Position numbers and translations under genes: made by a program
Part shown: piece by piece, positions 8,877-18,607 of the stretch
Position numbering within the stretch: position 1 is the stretch's first letter
How the letters are laid out: each line of letters opens with the position of its first letter
From: an uncultured Bacteroidota bacterium
GTDB taxonomy: Bacteria > Bacteroidota > Bacteroidia > Flavobacteriales_F > PHOS-HE28
DNA length: 64,000 nucleotides
Direction: 5' to 3'
Assembly: GCA_902826215.1 (NCBI GenBank)
Contig: CADEDY010000002.1
Span: 208,814 to 272,813 of the forward strand
The notes under the pieces: generated by a model
Seen by the model: only the letters and a program-made list of their open reading frames with translations
What the model was told of the DNA's origin: nothing
Databases searched by the model: none

Positions 8877-11423
8877 ATGACACGAATGAATATGCGAACC
8901 ACTAGGAAGACGTTCCTGAGCGCGGTACTGACCCTTTGCACGATGGGTGCAATGGCTCAAACCTTCACCATCATCGACGGCAACGTCATCACCTGCACCG
9001 GTGCGATCCTGGATTCGGGCGGCGAAGGCGCATCCGGTTACACGAACGGTGAGGATTTCGTTCTGCAACTGTGCCCGGACCAGCCCGGTAATGCGATCAA
9101 CTTGGACTTCGTGACGTTCACCTTATCCCAGGCAGGTTCAGCCCCTACCGACCGCTTGATGATCTATGACGGTGACGATACCAACGCACCGCTGCTGGGC
9201 ACATGGAATGGATCGGATTCCCCCGGTGTGGTCTCTGCAAGCTTCGACAACCCAACGGGTTGCTTGACCCTTCACTTCATCAGCAACGAAGTGGGTACGG
9301 GTGTGTTCGCTGCTTACATCACATGTTATACGCCTTGTCAGCCACCGATCGCGAATGCGGTCATGCAGGGTCTCACGGTTCCCGCCTTGGTGTGCCAGAA
9401 CCAACCGATCACATTCGACGGTTCGGCCTCAACGGCTGCCCCTGGGTTTGAGATCGCAGAGTACCGCTGGTTCTTTGACGATGGTTCTGTGGATAGCACG
9501 AGTGGCGCGGTCGTTACACACTCGTTCAGCGATCCGGGCGAATACATCGTGCAGCTGCAGTTGACGGATAATTCAGCAGCGGGCTGCATCAACACGAATC
9601 TGGTGGACCTGCAACTTTTGGTGAGCACCACTCCTGATTTCACCGCCGCCTTGTTGTTGGATACGACCATATGCCAGGGCGCTACCTATTTGTTGAACGC
9701 CACAGGCGTTGCACCGACGGAATGGAGCGCTATCCCGATCATCGATTTCGGGGAGGGCATCTACCTGCCGGATGATCAGTCCATGCCCTTCATTTCACCG
9801 ATCACGTTCCAGGGATTCACCCCCGGCGCCATTTTGGCCAATGTGGATGATCTGGTCTCCATCTGCGTGGACATGGAACATTCCTACATGGGTGATCTGG
9901 TGATCTCCATCATTTGCCCCAATGGCCAACAGACCATCTTGCACCAGCAAGGAGGAGGAGGTACATTCATCGGTGACGCTCTGGATACTGAAGAAGTGCC
10001 ACCGGTCCCGGGTACGTGCTTGACCTACTGTTGGACCAACGACGCCACCAATGGCACATTCGGCGAGAGTTCCGCAGGTGGGGCAACCCCGAACGTCCAG
10101 CCTTCGACCGTTACTCCAGGCAGCAGTGTTCTGGTCCCTGGCGATTATTCCAGTGTCGAGCCATTGAACCAATTGGTGGGCTGCCCTTTGAATGGCACGT
10201 GGACCTTCCGTGTGGCGGATCTCTTCGGGATCGATGATGGCTTCATCTGCTCGTGGCAGCTTCAGTTCGATCCGTCTCTGTATCCAGAGTTGACCACCTA
10301 TACCCCGGAGCTCGGTTTGGATTCGCCTGATTCCGCGTATTGGAGTGGCCCCGGCGTAGTTGTCGACCCACAGAACCCATTGATCGCAACGGGAACTGCC
10401 ACCCAAGCGGGTGATTTCGAATACGTTTTCACTGTCACGGACAACTTCGGTTGTTCCTACGACACCACGATCACCGTAACGGTCGATCCCGCTCCACAAG
10501 GCCCGATCTTCATCACCGGGAACAGTGTGGTCTGCAATGGTGGCATCACACAGCTTTCTGCTCCTGCTGGATATACGACCTACGCATGGAGCAACGGTGC
10601 TGTGGGCCCGAATATCAGTGCCGTTCCGGGTACGTACACGGTATCGGTGAGCCTTGGCGGCTGTCCATTGCAATCCGAGCCGTTCACCGTTACTGCGGCA
10701 GCAAGCCCTGAGCCGGTCATCACGGGTCCTCCTTCCAGTTGCGGGGGTCAGCCTGCTACGTTGACCACGACCGAATCCTATGTGAGCTATGTGTGGTCCA
10801 CATCGAGCAATGCGCCATCGATCACGGTCGGTTCGGGCAACTACTCCGTTACCGTGACCAACGATGCCGGTTGCTCGGCAACATCGGCACCTTATGAAGT
10901 AGTTGTTGGTAGTAACCCACAAGCCAACTTCACGGTTACGCCGCCTTCTCCCCAAGGGATCGGCGCAACTGCGGTATTCACGGATGCCTCTCAGGGTAGC
11001 GGTTCGCCTTTGACGCAATGGGATTGGACATTCGGCATCGAAGGCGAAGGCTCTACTTCGCAGAATACCAGCTTCACCTACAATGCGCCAGGTACCTACA
11101 CGGTTACACTTACCGTTACGGCGGCCGATGGTTGCGACGCGACCTCGTCTGCGATCTATGTGATCCTCCCGGAGCAGATCATCATTCCCAATGTGTTCAC
11201 ACCCAATGGCGATTCGAACAACGAGTACTTCGTCATCGAGAATGGCCAGTATTACCGGAACAGTCTTGCGGTGTACAACCGTTGGGGGCAAGCCGTTTAC
11301 GAAGTGAGCAATTACCGGAACACGTGGAAAGCGACCGGTGTTCCGGATGGCACCTATTACTATGTCTTCAAGACAGCGGATGACGGCAAGGAATACACCG
11401 GCCATGTGACCATTCTGCGCTGA
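8877..11423 (+). CDS. Large secreted protein with CUB, PKD and P-domains and T9SS type B sorting domain
   Basis: The 848-residue protein begins with a signal peptide (about 1-28, ending GAMAQ). The order is: a CUB-like domain (29-152) with paired Cys; a PKD domain (about 165-252, with the YRWFFDDG core); a proprotein-convertase P-like domain (about 290-465, ending IDDGFICSWQLQFD); two or three Ig-like repeats (500-680); a second PKD (680-765, WDWTFG); and a T9SS type B sorting domain (766-848: PNVFTPNGDSNNEYF, YNRWGQAVYE, GTYYYVFK). This predicts export by the type IX system and display or release at the surface, probably for adhesion or matrix binding. The sigma/anti-sigma pair lies directly upstream. 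Confidence 0.85.
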   Translation: MTRMNMRTTRKTFLSAVLTLCTMGAMAQTFTIIDGNVITCTGAILDSGGEGASGYTNGEDFVLQLCPDQPGNAINLDFVTFTLSQAGSAPTDRLMIYDGDDTNAPLLGTWNGSDSPGVVSASFDNPTGCLTLHFISNEVGTGVFAAYITCYTPCQPPIANAVMQGLTVPALVCQNQPITFDGSASTAAPGFEIAEYRWFFDDGSVDSTSGAVVTHSFSDPGEYIVQLQLTDNSAAGCINTNLVDLQLLVSTTPDFTAALLLDTTICQGATYLLNATGVAPTEWSAIPIIDFGEGIYLPDDQSMPFISPITFQGFTPGAILANVDDLVSICVDMEHSYMGDLVISIICPNGQQTILHQQGGGGTFIGDALDTEEVPPVPGTCLTYCWTNDATNGTFGESSAGGATPNVQPSTVTPGSSVLVPGDYSSVEPLNQLVGCPLNGTWTFRVADLFGIDDGFICSWQLQFDPSLYPELTTYTPELGLDSPDSAYWSGPGVVVDPQNPLIATGTATQAGDFEYVFTVTDNFGCSYDTTITVTVDPAPQGPIFITGNSVVCNGGITQLSAPAGYTTYAWSNGAVGPNISAVPGTYTVSVSLGGCPLQSEPFTVTAAASPEPVITGPPSSCGGQPATLTTTESYVSYVWSTSSNAPSITVGSGNYSVTVTNDAGCSATSAPYEVVVGSNPQANFTVTPPSPQGIGATAVFTDASQGSGSPLTQWDWTFGIEGEGSTSQNTSFTYNAPGTYTVTLTVTAADGCDATSSAIYVILPEQIIIPNVFTPNGDSNNEYFVIENGQYYRNSLAVYNRWGQAVYEVSNYRNTWKATGVPDGTYYYVFKTADDGKEYTGHVTILR

Positions 11424-11444
11424 TCAGCCCACCGTATTCTCCTT

Positions 11445-11472
11445 GAAAGGCTTCGCCACGGCGAAGCCTTTC
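11445..11472 (+). terminator. Hairpin terminator after the 848-residue surface protein
   Basis: GAAAGGCTTCGCC and GGCGAAGCCTTTC form a perfect inverted repeat around AC (in practice an 11-bp stem with a 6-base loop), 21 bases after the stop at 11423. The right arm ends in TTTC, followed by TACTTTCG. Confidence 0.75.
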
Positions 11473-11480
11473 TACTTTCG
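11473..11480 (+). promoter_or_regulatory. -7 promoter element (TACTTTCG) for metF
   Basis: This TAnnTTyG match follows the terminator hairpin immediately and lies 24 bases before the metF ATG, so metF probably has its own promoter. Confidence 0.5.
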
Positions 11481-11504
11481 CACCCCGCAGACCACCGCGC
11501 ATCC

Positions 11505-12458
11505 ATGAAGGTCATCGAACATCTCCGCAAGGCGGACCGGACATTGCTCTCCTTCGAGATCCTCCCTCCGTTGAAGGGCAAGGACATCAACTCCATCTAT
11601 CAGGGGATCGATCCATTGCTGGAGTTCAAGCCCAGTTTCATCAATGTGACCTACCACAGGGAGGAGGTCCTGTACAAGGAGCGCGGACAGGGGCTGCTTC
11701 AAAAAGTACGCGTGCGGAAACGGCCTGGAACCGTCGGTATCTGCGCCATGATCAAAGCGAAGTACAACATCGACTCGGTACCGCACCTGATCTGTGGGGG
11801 CTTCACCAAGGAGGATACAGAGGACGCATTGATCGAATTGAATTTCCTGGGTATCGACAATGTGCTTGCCCTTCGTGGCGATGCCATCAAGAGCGAGCCT
11901 TCCTTCATTCCTGAGCGCGACGGCCACGCACATGCCAAGGACCTGATCCACCAGATCGCGGGGTTGAACAAGGGCAAGTACCTGCACGACGAAGAGCTTG
12001 AGGCCGCTCCTACGGATCTGTGCATCGGTGCGGCGTGTTATCCGGAGAAGCATGCCGAGGCCTTGAACCTCGATACCGATATCGCCTACCTGAAACAGAA
12101 GGTGGACGCGGGTGCGGAATACCTCGTGACCCAGATGTTCTTCGACAATGCGCGGTACTTCCGATTCGTGGAATTGTGCCGTGCTGCGGGTATCACAGTG
12201 CCGATCATTCCAGGACTGAAGCCGCTGACGACCTTGAAGCACATCGCGTTCATTCCGAAGACCTTCGGGATCGACCTGCCTCAACCGCTTGCTTCGGAGC
12301 TCGTGAAATGCAAGACCGACTCGGATGTGAAGCGACTAGGTGTCGAATGGAGCATTGCGCAGACCAAGGATCTTATGGAGAAGAAGGCGCCTTGCGTGCA
12401 CTATTACACGATGGGCAAGAGCGAGGCCGTGCGCGCTATCGTGAGTGCTGCATTCTGA
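11505..12458 (+). CDS. metF: Methylenetetrahydrofolate reductase
   Basis: The 317-residue protein is a MetF TIM barrel that reduces 5,10-methylene-THF to 5-methyl-THF with an FAD cofactor, supplying methyl groups for methionine synthesis. Visible family features are the first-strand Glu in SFEILPPLKG, VTYHREE, the FAD-contacting NVLALRGD segment, the QMFFDNARYFRF segment and PIIPGLKPL. The length is normal. It stands alone between a terminator hairpin and a convergent ribE. Confidence 0.95.
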   Translation: MKVIEHLRKADRTLLSFEILPPLKGKDINSIYQGIDPLLEFKPSFINVTYHREEVLYKERGQGLLQKVRVRKRPGTVGICAMIKAKYNIDSVPHLICGGFTKEDTEDALIELNFLGIDNVLALRGDAIKSEPSFIPERDGHAHAKDLIHQIAGLNKGKYLHDEELEAAPTDLCIGAACYPEKHAEALNLDTDIAYLKQKVDAGAEYLVTQMFFDNARYFRFVELCRAAGITVPIIPGLKPLTTLKHIAFIPKTFGIDLPQPLASELVKCKTDSDVKRLGVEWSIAQTKDLMEKKAPCVHYYTMGKSEAVRAIVSAAF

Positions 12459-12466
12459 TCCCCGGA

Positions 12467-13057
12467 TCAAGCCACAGGGCGCGCGACGATGCGCTCCACG
12501 TATTTACCGAGCACATCGAACTCGATATTGACCCGATCACCGGCCTCCAGATCGCGGAACGTGGTGTGCTCATAAGTGTAGGGGATCACGGCAACACCGA
12601 AGGACCATTCGTCCAATACGGCGATCGTAAGGCTTACCCCGTTGATGCAAACGCTGCCCTTGTGGACCAGCAAGTGCTTCTGTTCGGGTAGCTCGAATAC
12701 GAAGGACCAACTGCCGTCGAGGTCCGTAACAGAAAGGCATTGTGTGGTCGTATCCACATGGCCCTGTACCATATGGCCATCCAGCCGATCACCGATACGG
12801 AGGCTCCGTTCCAAGTTCACATGCGTACCGGGCTCCAATGTGCCTAGGTTGCTCCGCTGCAAGGTCTCGTCCACCACCGTGACATCATATTGATCATGTT
12901 CAACGTTCACGACGGTGAGACAGACCCCGTTGTGCGAAACGCTCTGATCGACCTTCAACTCCGAAGCCATGGCAGCTTGGATACGGATGGTCCGGCTCGT
13001 GCCCTCTTCGAGAACGCTCACTACTACGCCCTCTTGTTCAATGATCCCCGTGAACAT
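12467..13057 (-). CDS. ribE: Riboflavin synthase, alpha-type
   Basis: The 196-residue protein has the two tandem lumazine-binding repeats of riboflavin synthase, which converts two 6,7-dimethyl-8-ribityllumazine molecules into riboflavin. The N-terminus MFTGIIEQEG is the family signature; SHNGVCLTVV and MVQGHVDTT mark repeat 1 and INGVSLTI marks repeat 2. Its ATG shares one base with the stop of the large secreted protein upstream (TGATG), so translation is coupled to an apparently unrelated gene. It converges with metF eight bases away. Confidence 0.96.
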   Translation of the reverse strand: MFTGIIEQEGVVVSVLEEGTSRTIRIQAAMASELKVDQSVSHNGVCLTVVNVEHDQYDVTVVDETLQRSNLGTLEPGTHVNLERSLRIGDRLDGHMVQGHVDTTTQCLSVTDLDGSWSFVFELPEQKHLLVHKGSVCINGVSLTIAVLDEWSFGVAVIPYTYEHTTFRDLEAGDRVNIEFDVLGKYVERIVARPVA

Positions 13058-15684
13058 CAGTTGACCTTGCCTTGCGCGCCGCTACCGAGTATGTGCACAT
13101 AGCCGTTGAGCTGCTTCACCTCGGAACCAGCAAGGCGCGCGAAGGTGACCGTGCAGAGGTAGTAATAGACGCCATCGGGCATGCGCTCTTGGGTCTCTTT
13201 GTAGGTTCCTTGCCAGTTGATGTCCGGATCCTGCGTTTCGAAGACCACGTTGCCCCAGCGGTTGAAGATCTGCAGGTCGATGCGCTCGACACCCCGGTAC
13301 GGGAAGGGGCCGAAGAGGTCGTTGGAGCCATCGCCGTTCGGCGTGAAGATGTTCGGCAAGCTGTACTCCGGGCAGTTGTCGCCACAGACGGCTTCGCTGA
13401 ATTCGCTCTCGTTGCCCAACGTGTCGAGTGCCGTGATCCGGTAGCAACCGGCGACGGAGCTTCCGTTCGTGTGGGTGAACAAGGTGTTCTCCGCACCGGA
13501 GATCTCCGCGATCAAACGATAACCACCGCCCAGACTATCCGTGAAGTAGACCCGATAGCCGTACGTGTCGTCCGCGCAGCTTTCGTTCGGGTTGTTCCAG
13601 GTCAGCGTGTTCAAGGGAAGTTCACAGTCGTTCTCGATCATCGCGGACGGCGCACAGGGTGGCGTTCGGTCCTCGGGAATGCCACACACCTCTTGGCTCC
13701 AATTCAACAAGGGAGAAACGATCGAGGCGTCGCTATAAGCCCCGGTACTCACGATGTAGTAGCAATATTCCTGCCCGTTGACCAAGTTGGTATCGGTATA
13801 GCTCCCCGTGGTGCTGTTCCCGATCAGCATCCAAGCACCTCCATCGAAGCGATACACATCGTAATTGCTGTTGATCCAAGGGGTGTTCAACGTCCAGAAG
13901 ATGGTGAGTTGCTCATCGTTCGGTTCTGTACTGATGAGAACGGAAGAGGCAGCGCTCGTCGATCCGATGATATCCGGTGTTCCCTGATCCGCTCGACCGA
14001 GCAACTCGACACGATAGACATAGGCTTGCGCTCGGGTGTTCAGCTGATCAACGATCCTCAACGTATCCGGATGGGCAAGGAATGGATGCACCGGACTCGT
14101 CCAGATCAGTTCATTCGCCGTGGTAAAGCCCACCCCACGATATAGCCTGAACTGATAAGGGCCTGGGCGGGCCATGGTATCCAGATCGTAAGCGTTGCTC
14201 CACTGGACCGTATCCACACCTGCGCTGAAATCGGTAACACCCACGCTCACTTTGGTGATCACCGGAACCTGTCGGTCGAGGATCGCGCAGAACTCTTCGC
14301 TCGCATAGCTCTGCGCTCCATCGGGGAAGACCGCCACCACCATGTAGCAATACTGGTTGCCGATCACCAAGCCATCGCTATCGAAGTAGCTCGTGCTGTT
14401 CAATCCATCGACCGATGCGAGGAGGCTGTAACCGGTGTAATCTGGCACGCCCGTTTCGCAATGGCCTGGATCGAAACCGAACAACCCGCTTCGGCGGTAG
14501 ATCAGGTAACCAGTCGCATTGCTGCAAATGCTGGCATCCCAGTTCAATTGGATCGCATCTCCGCTCGGCATCGCCGTGGGGTTCTCCGGCGCAGGGGCCA
14601 CCACGGTGATGTTCACGACCCGATAATCCTGCAGTGAAACCGGTTGACCGTTGTCAACGGCATTGAATATCACTTGATACGGTTGCAGACGAACGTGGCT
14701 GCATACCGTATTCCAGTTGAATGCACCGCTAACCGGATTTCCTGCTGAAGGCTCGATGAAACTGGCTGGCGAATTGGCCAAGGTGAGGGGTTGTCCCAAT
14801 GCTGTAAGTGTGACCAACTGCGCACTGTTCGGGTCGGAAGCCTGTACACTGAACGTGAGGAAGGTGCCGGCCTCCACACAGGTATCCGCCTCTTGCCTTA
14901 TGATGGGCGCCACATTGCTGCAAGGAACCACCGTGATCTGCATGTCGCGGGTGACATATCCTACTTCCACCATGGTGCCGTTCGGGCGTCGACGCCACTC
15001 CCTCACAATGAAGGCGATGTTGTACTCTCCAGCAATGCTTGGCGCATTCCACGTGATCGTGCCGTTCGAGGAGTCGATGTTGTAGTTGGGGCCAGGGAAC
15101 GTGTAGCCTTGGATCGGCTGGCTGTTCAGCCCAAGGCAGATCGCCGGTTCGTAGGAGAGGCTGTCCCCATCGGGGTCAACGGCAGCCGGGTTGTGGATCC
15201 ACGGTTGATTCAAACAGGCATCCTGGATAGGTGAATTCAAGAATCGAACGGAGCAGTTACCACCTGTGATCGGGGAGATCACCAACCGCGTTTGAACACT
15301 GAATGATTGGGCGATCGAATTCGGAACATTGATGACGCCGCCATTGCGATTCTGATCATCCATCTGCAAGATGAAAACTCCTGGCCCTGCATAAGTGTGT
15401 GTTGTAACGTATTCGCTTCGCCGCAGGTCGCGCGTGACGTCGTCCTGGATATTCGTCCGCGGGATGGTATCCCAGATCGGAGAGTCGCCGTAGTTGATGG
15501 CCAGTTCCGGGCGATCAGCCGGTGCGCTCAACTTGGTGTGCGTGATGATGGTGATCTCGTAGAGCAAGCTGCTCGGTCCTCCCACTTGGCAAACGATGAT
15601 CTCCCCGGCGCGGTTGTGCGTGGCCCATGCTCCCATGGAACAGCCGATCGCAAGAAGCAAAAAGAGGGGGCGGAATAGCTTCAT
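13057..15684 (-). CDS. Large secreted fibronectin-type protein with T9SS type B sorting domain
   Basis: The 875-residue protein has a signal peptide (1-21, ending MGAWA). An N-terminal region (22-360) is of a type common in Bacteroidota surface proteins (opens THNRAGEI, contains repeated beta-domains). It is followed by several fibronectin type III-like domains (about 365-760), recognisable by LNWDAS, YCYMVVAVFPDG and YRVYFTDS, and by a type B sorting domain (about 785-870: LPNIFTPNGDGSNDLF, IFNRWGNVVFE, DGVYYYLC). It is probably exported by the type IX system to the cell surface. The role is unknown. It overlaps ribE by one base. Confidence 0.85.
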   Translation of the reverse strand: MKLFRPLFLLLAIGCSMGAWATHNRAGEIIVCQVGGPSSLLYEITIITHTKLSAPADRPELAINYGDSPIWDTIPRTNIQDDVTRDLRRSEYVTTHTYAGPGVFILQMDDQNRNGGVINVPNSIAQSFSVQTRLVISPITGGNCSVRFLNSPIQDACLNQPWIHNPAAVDPDGDSLSYEPAICLGLNSQPIQGYTFPGPNYNIDSSNGTITWNAPSIAGEYNIAFIVREWRRRPNGTMVEVGYVTRDMQITVVPCSNVAPIIRQEADTCVEAGTFLTFSVQASDPNSAQLVTLTALGQPLTLANSPASFIEPSAGNPVSGAFNWNTVCSHVRLQPYQVIFNAVDNGQPVSLQDYRVVNITVVAPAPENPTAMPSGDAIQLNWDASICSNATGYLIYRRSGLFGFDPGHCETGVPDYTGYSLLASVDGLNSTSYFDSDGLVIGNQYCYMVVAVFPDGAQSYASEEFCAILDRQVPVITKVSVGVTDFSAGVDTVQWSNAYDLDTMARPGPYQFRLYRGVGFTTANELIWTSPVHPFLAHPDTLRIVDQLNTRAQAYVYRVELLGRADQGTPDIIGSTSAASSVLISTEPNDEQLTIFWTLNTPWINSNYDVYRFDGGAWMLIGNSTTGSYTDTNLVNGQEYCYYIVSTGAYSDASIVSPLLNWSQEVCGIPEDRTPPCAPSAMIENDCELPLNTLTWNNPNESCADDTYGYRVYFTDSLGGGYRLIAEISGAENTLFTHTNGSSVAGCYRITALDTLGNESEFSEAVCGDNCPEYSLPNIFTPNGDGSNDLFGPFPYRGVERIDLQIFNRWGNVVFETQDPDINWQGTYKETQERMPDGVYYYLCTVTFARLAGSEVKQLNGYVHILGSGAQGKVN

Positions 15685-15691
15685 CTAAGGA

Positions 15692-15706
15692 CCGTACAAA
15701 GTACGG
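15692..15706. promoter_or_regulatory. Perfect 6-3-6 palindrome before the 875-residue surface gene
   Basis: CCGTAC-AAA-GTACGG lies 7 bases upstream of the minus-strand ATG at 15684. It may be an operator or part of the promoter (minus-strand TACTTTG is one base short of the -7 consensus). Confidence 0.3.
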
Positions 15707-15808
15707 CATTCCCTTCGGGGCTAACGCATGGGCGACGTAACGAATTGCCGTGCGAACCGAACAGTTCTGGCCATGTCGGCACCTTCCGAACAGCTACTCG
15801 TGGACGGC

Positions 15809-15816
15809 TATCTTTA
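15809..15816 (+). promoter_or_regulatory. -7-like element (TATCTTTA) for pepA
   Basis: One mismatch from TAnnTTTG, 46 bases before the pepA ATG. Confidence 0.35.
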
Positions 15817-15862
15817 GCCCCCGCGCAGCGCCTACTTCGACCACCACGCTGCGGAACCGCCT

Positions 15863-17305
15863 ATGATCACGCTCTCGAAGAGTTCACGCCCCACCGCTTC
15901 ACGGGACACTTTGGTCATTCTGGACAACGTGACGCAATTGCGCAACCTTGATCTGGAGCGCAACGATCGACAGTACCTCACCGAGCAGTTGCAAAGCGAC
16001 CCCCAGTTCGCGATCTGCGATGTCAGTGGCCGTTTGTTCATGGCGCATCTGGTGAGCAAAGCCGAACGATCGGTGCAGTTGGAAAAGGCCCGCAGAGCAG
16101 GCGATGCGATGGCTGTTCGGCTCAATGCGGCAAAGCGGTTGGATGCTCAAGTGATCAGTTTGCAGGATGGTGCTTCGCTCACCCTGGCGTTGGCCGAAGG
16201 GGTTACTTTGGGGAGCTACGCGTTCCGCAAGTACAAGAGCGACGAGAAAGGGGCGCCCACCTTGGAGAAGTTGTCTATCATCGCCAAGGAGGTCACCGCT
16301 GCGGACGTTGAAGAGCTGACCGACATCTGCGAAGCCACATGGACCGCCCGCGACTTGGTGAATGAGCCCGTCAGCTTCCTCAATGCTGTCCAGTTAGGTG
16401 CCGAGATCCGAACTTTGGCCAAGAGTTCCGGCTTCAAGGTGGAGGTAATGGAACGGGCACGCATCCAAGCTCTCGGCATGGGTGGATTATTGGCCGTGAA
16501 CAAGGGCAGTATCGACCCACCGACCTTCAGTGTGCTGGAGTGGAAACCGAAGAACCCGGTTAACAAGAAACCCATCGTACTGGTCGGGAAGGGTGTGGTC
16601 TACGATACGGGTGGTCTGAGCCTGAAGCCCACACCGAACAGCATGGATCAGATGAAGTGCGACATGGCCGGTGCTGCCGCCGTGGCGTGTGCCATCTCCG
16701 CCATCGCGAAGCAAGAGTTGCCCGTGCATGTGGTGGGCTTGATCCCGGCCACGGACAATCGCCCCGGCGGGAATGCCTACGCGCCTGGTGACGTGGTGCG
16801 CATGCACAGCGGCCTCACCGTGGAAGTGCTCAACACCGACGCTGAGGGACGCATGATCCTGGCTGATGCGCTCAGCTTCGGCGAGCGTTACAAGCCGGAA
16901 CTGATCATGACCATAGCCACCCTCACCGGTGCTGCCGCTCGTGCCATCGGTACATATGGAACCGTGGTCATGGGAACTGCTCCCGATGGCGAGTTCCAGA
17001 AGTTGGACGTGGCCGCGAATGCCGTGTTCGAACGCGTTGCACGACTGCCCTTTTGGGACGAGTACGGCGATGAGATCCTCAGTGATGTGGCTGACATCAA
17101 GAACTTGGGAAGTGATCTCGCCGGTGCGCAAACGGCAGGCAAGTTCCTCGCACGTTTCACCACCCACCCATACATCCACTTGGACATCGCAGGGCCGGCC
17201 TTCCTCGGTAAGCGCGATAGCTACCGTACCAAAGGTGGCACCGGCGTGGGCGTTCGGTTGTTCTACGAATTCATCAAGCAACGCAGTAAGTCGCCACGCG
17301 CTTGA
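15863..17305 (+). CDS. pepA: Leucyl aminopeptidase, M17 family
   Basis: The 480-residue protein is a cytosolic M17 metallo-aminopeptidase. The catalytic C-terminal half carries the diagnostic NTDAEGRMILADAL motif, VGKGVVYDTGGLSLKP (with the Lys/Asp metal site), MKCDMAGAAAV and the terminal GPAFLG segment. The N-terminal half is the less conserved macro-like domain. M17 enzymes act as hexamers with two divalent metals and recycle peptides. The start at 15863 gives a normal length. pdxA follows 21 bases later on the same strand. Confidence 0.93.
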   Translation: MITLSKSSRPTASRDTLVILDNVTQLRNLDLERNDRQYLTEQLQSDPQFAICDVSGRLFMAHLVSKAERSVQLEKARRAGDAMAVRLNAAKRLDAQVISLQDGASLTLALAEGVTLGSYAFRKYKSDEKGAPTLEKLSIIAKEVTAADVEELTDICEATWTARDLVNEPVSFLNAVQLGAEIRTLAKSSGFKVEVMERARIQALGMGGLLAVNKGSIDPPTFSVLEWKPKNPVNKKPIVLVGKGVVYDTGGLSLKPTPNSMDQMKCDMAGAAAVACAISAIAKQELPVHVVGLIPATDNRPGGNAYAPGDVVRMHSGLTVEVLNTDAEGRMILADALSFGERYKPELIMTIATLTGAAARAIGTYGTVVMGTAPDGEFQKLDVAANAVFERVARLPFWDEYGDEILSDVADIKNLGSDLAGAQTAGKFLARFTTHPYIHLDIAGPAFLGKRDSYRTKGGTGVGVRLFYEFIKQRSKSPRA

Positions 17306-17326
17306 TCAAAGACCTTCACGGTTCAA

Positions 17327-18445
17327 GTGCGCTCGTTCTTGGATCGATTCAACTCCTTCAACCCGATCATCAGTTTGGAACCTCGTCCTCCCCTCCGTGT
17401 CGGCATCAGTTGCGGCGACCTCAATGGCATCGGCATCGAAGTGGTGCTGAAGTGCTTCGAGGATGCACGCATGCTTGCCGATGTGACCCCGGTGCTCTAT
17501 GCCAGCGCACATGCCGTAAGTCACCATCGCAAAACACTGAAGTTGGACGAAGTGCAGTTCCACCGCGTGAACGATGCGCGAGAAGCGTTGCCCAAGAAGC
17601 TGAACCTCGTGAACGTCTGGGAAGAAGAAGTGGCCATCGAACTGGGAAAACCGTCCGGGGCGTTGGCGGCCTATGCGATCAAAAGTCTCGAAGCGGCTGC
17701 ACAGGATCTCGCAAGCGGCAAAGTGGACGTGCTCGTTACCGCTCCGATCGATAAGCACGCCATGCAACAAGCGGGCTTTGCCTATCCCGGTCACACCGAA
17801 TTCTTGCAGCACATGGCTGGCTCCGAAAGCGATGTGCTCATGCTGCTCATGGCCGAAGGGTTGCGCGTAGGCACCGTTACCGGTCATATCCCGATCAGCG
17901 ACGTTGCACAGGCCATCACGACCGACCGGATCATGGCCAAGGCGCGATTGCTTCATCAAAGTCTGTTGCGCGATCTGGCGATCGTGGAACCACGCATCGC
18001 GATACTAGGCCTCAACCCGCATGCTGGCGACGGCGGGGCCTTAGGTAGTGAGGACAAAGAGCGTATAGCACCCGCCGTGCGGAAATTGAACGAGGAGGGC
18101 ATCGGCGCCATGGGCCCATACGCGGCCGATGGTTTCTTCGGGAACGGGAGCTACCAGCATTTCGATGGCGTGTTGGCCATGTACCACGATCAAGGCCTAG
18201 CGCCTTTCAAAGCACTCAGTTTCGGCAACGGGGTCAACTTTACTGCAGGCCTGCCCATTGTTCGCACCAGTCCCGACCACGGAACAGGATTGGACATTGC
18301 TGGGCAAGGCATTGCGAATGAAGCCAGTTTCCGTGCTGCGGTATGGATGGCCGCGGACATCTACCGGAACAGGGAGCACTATAAGACCATCGGCACCAAC
18401 CCCCTTCAACCCCAGAAAAGGGAGAAGGAGCGGAGGGAAGGGTAG
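17327..18445 (+). CDS. pdxA: 4-hydroxythreonine-4-phosphate dehydrogenase (PLP synthesis)
   Basis: This is PdxA, which oxidises 4-phosphohydroxy-L-threonine in the deoxyxylulose-5-phosphate-dependent route to pyridoxal phosphate. Visible are the opening VGISCGDLNGIGIEV (about residue 24), the metal-site region VLVTAPIDKHAM with GHTEFLQ, LNPHAGDGG, MYHDQGLAPFK and the final GTGLDIAGQGIANE. No ATG lies near the expected start: the GTG at 17327 (372 residues) is used, and it adds about 23 residues to the usual beginning. The C-terminus ends in a basic tail. It follows pepA closely. Confidence 0.93.
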   Translation: MRSFLDRFNSFNPIISLEPRPPLRVGISCGDLNGIGIEVVLKCFEDARMLADVTPVLYASAHAVSHHRKTLKLDEVQFHRVNDAREALPKKLNLVNVWEEEVAIELGKPSGALAAYAIKSLEAAAQDLASGKVDVLVTAPIDKHAMQQAGFAYPGHTEFLQHMAGSESDVLMLLMAEGLRVGTVTGHIPISDVAQAITTDRIMAKARLLHQSLLRDLAIVEPRIAILGLNPHAGDGGALGSEDKERIAPAVRKLNEEGIGAMGPYAADGFFGNGSYQHFDGVLAMYHDQGLAPFKALSFGNGVNFTAGLPIVRTSPDHGTGLDIAGQGIANEASFRAAVWMAADIYRNREHYKTIGTNPLQPQKREKERREG

Positions 18446-18570
18446 CACAACGTTCTGAACGTCAGGGAAATGGGACGATATTTGCCGTGGACAGCCTTGG
18501 TCTTTGGGGATCTCGGGATGGAGGAGCGAGAGGCGCTGATCCACCGGCTCTCCGGATCCCTCTAAACCGC

Positions 18571-18578
18571 TACATTTG
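18571..18578 (+). promoter_or_regulatory. -7 promoter element (TACATTTG) for the yceD-rpmF-plsX cluster
   Basis: A perfect TAnnTTTG match 29 bases before the ATG at 18608, in the 160-base gap after pdxA. Confidence 0.5.
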
Positions 18579-18607
18579 CGGTCCATTTGTCGGAAAGTTC
18601 CGATCCC

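Noticed and set aside
9795..11405. A 536-codon minus-strand frame opposite the 848-residue surface protein
   Set aside because: Arg/Gly/His-rich composition without any family resemblance; the plus-strand protein has a signal peptide, several domains and a sorting domain.
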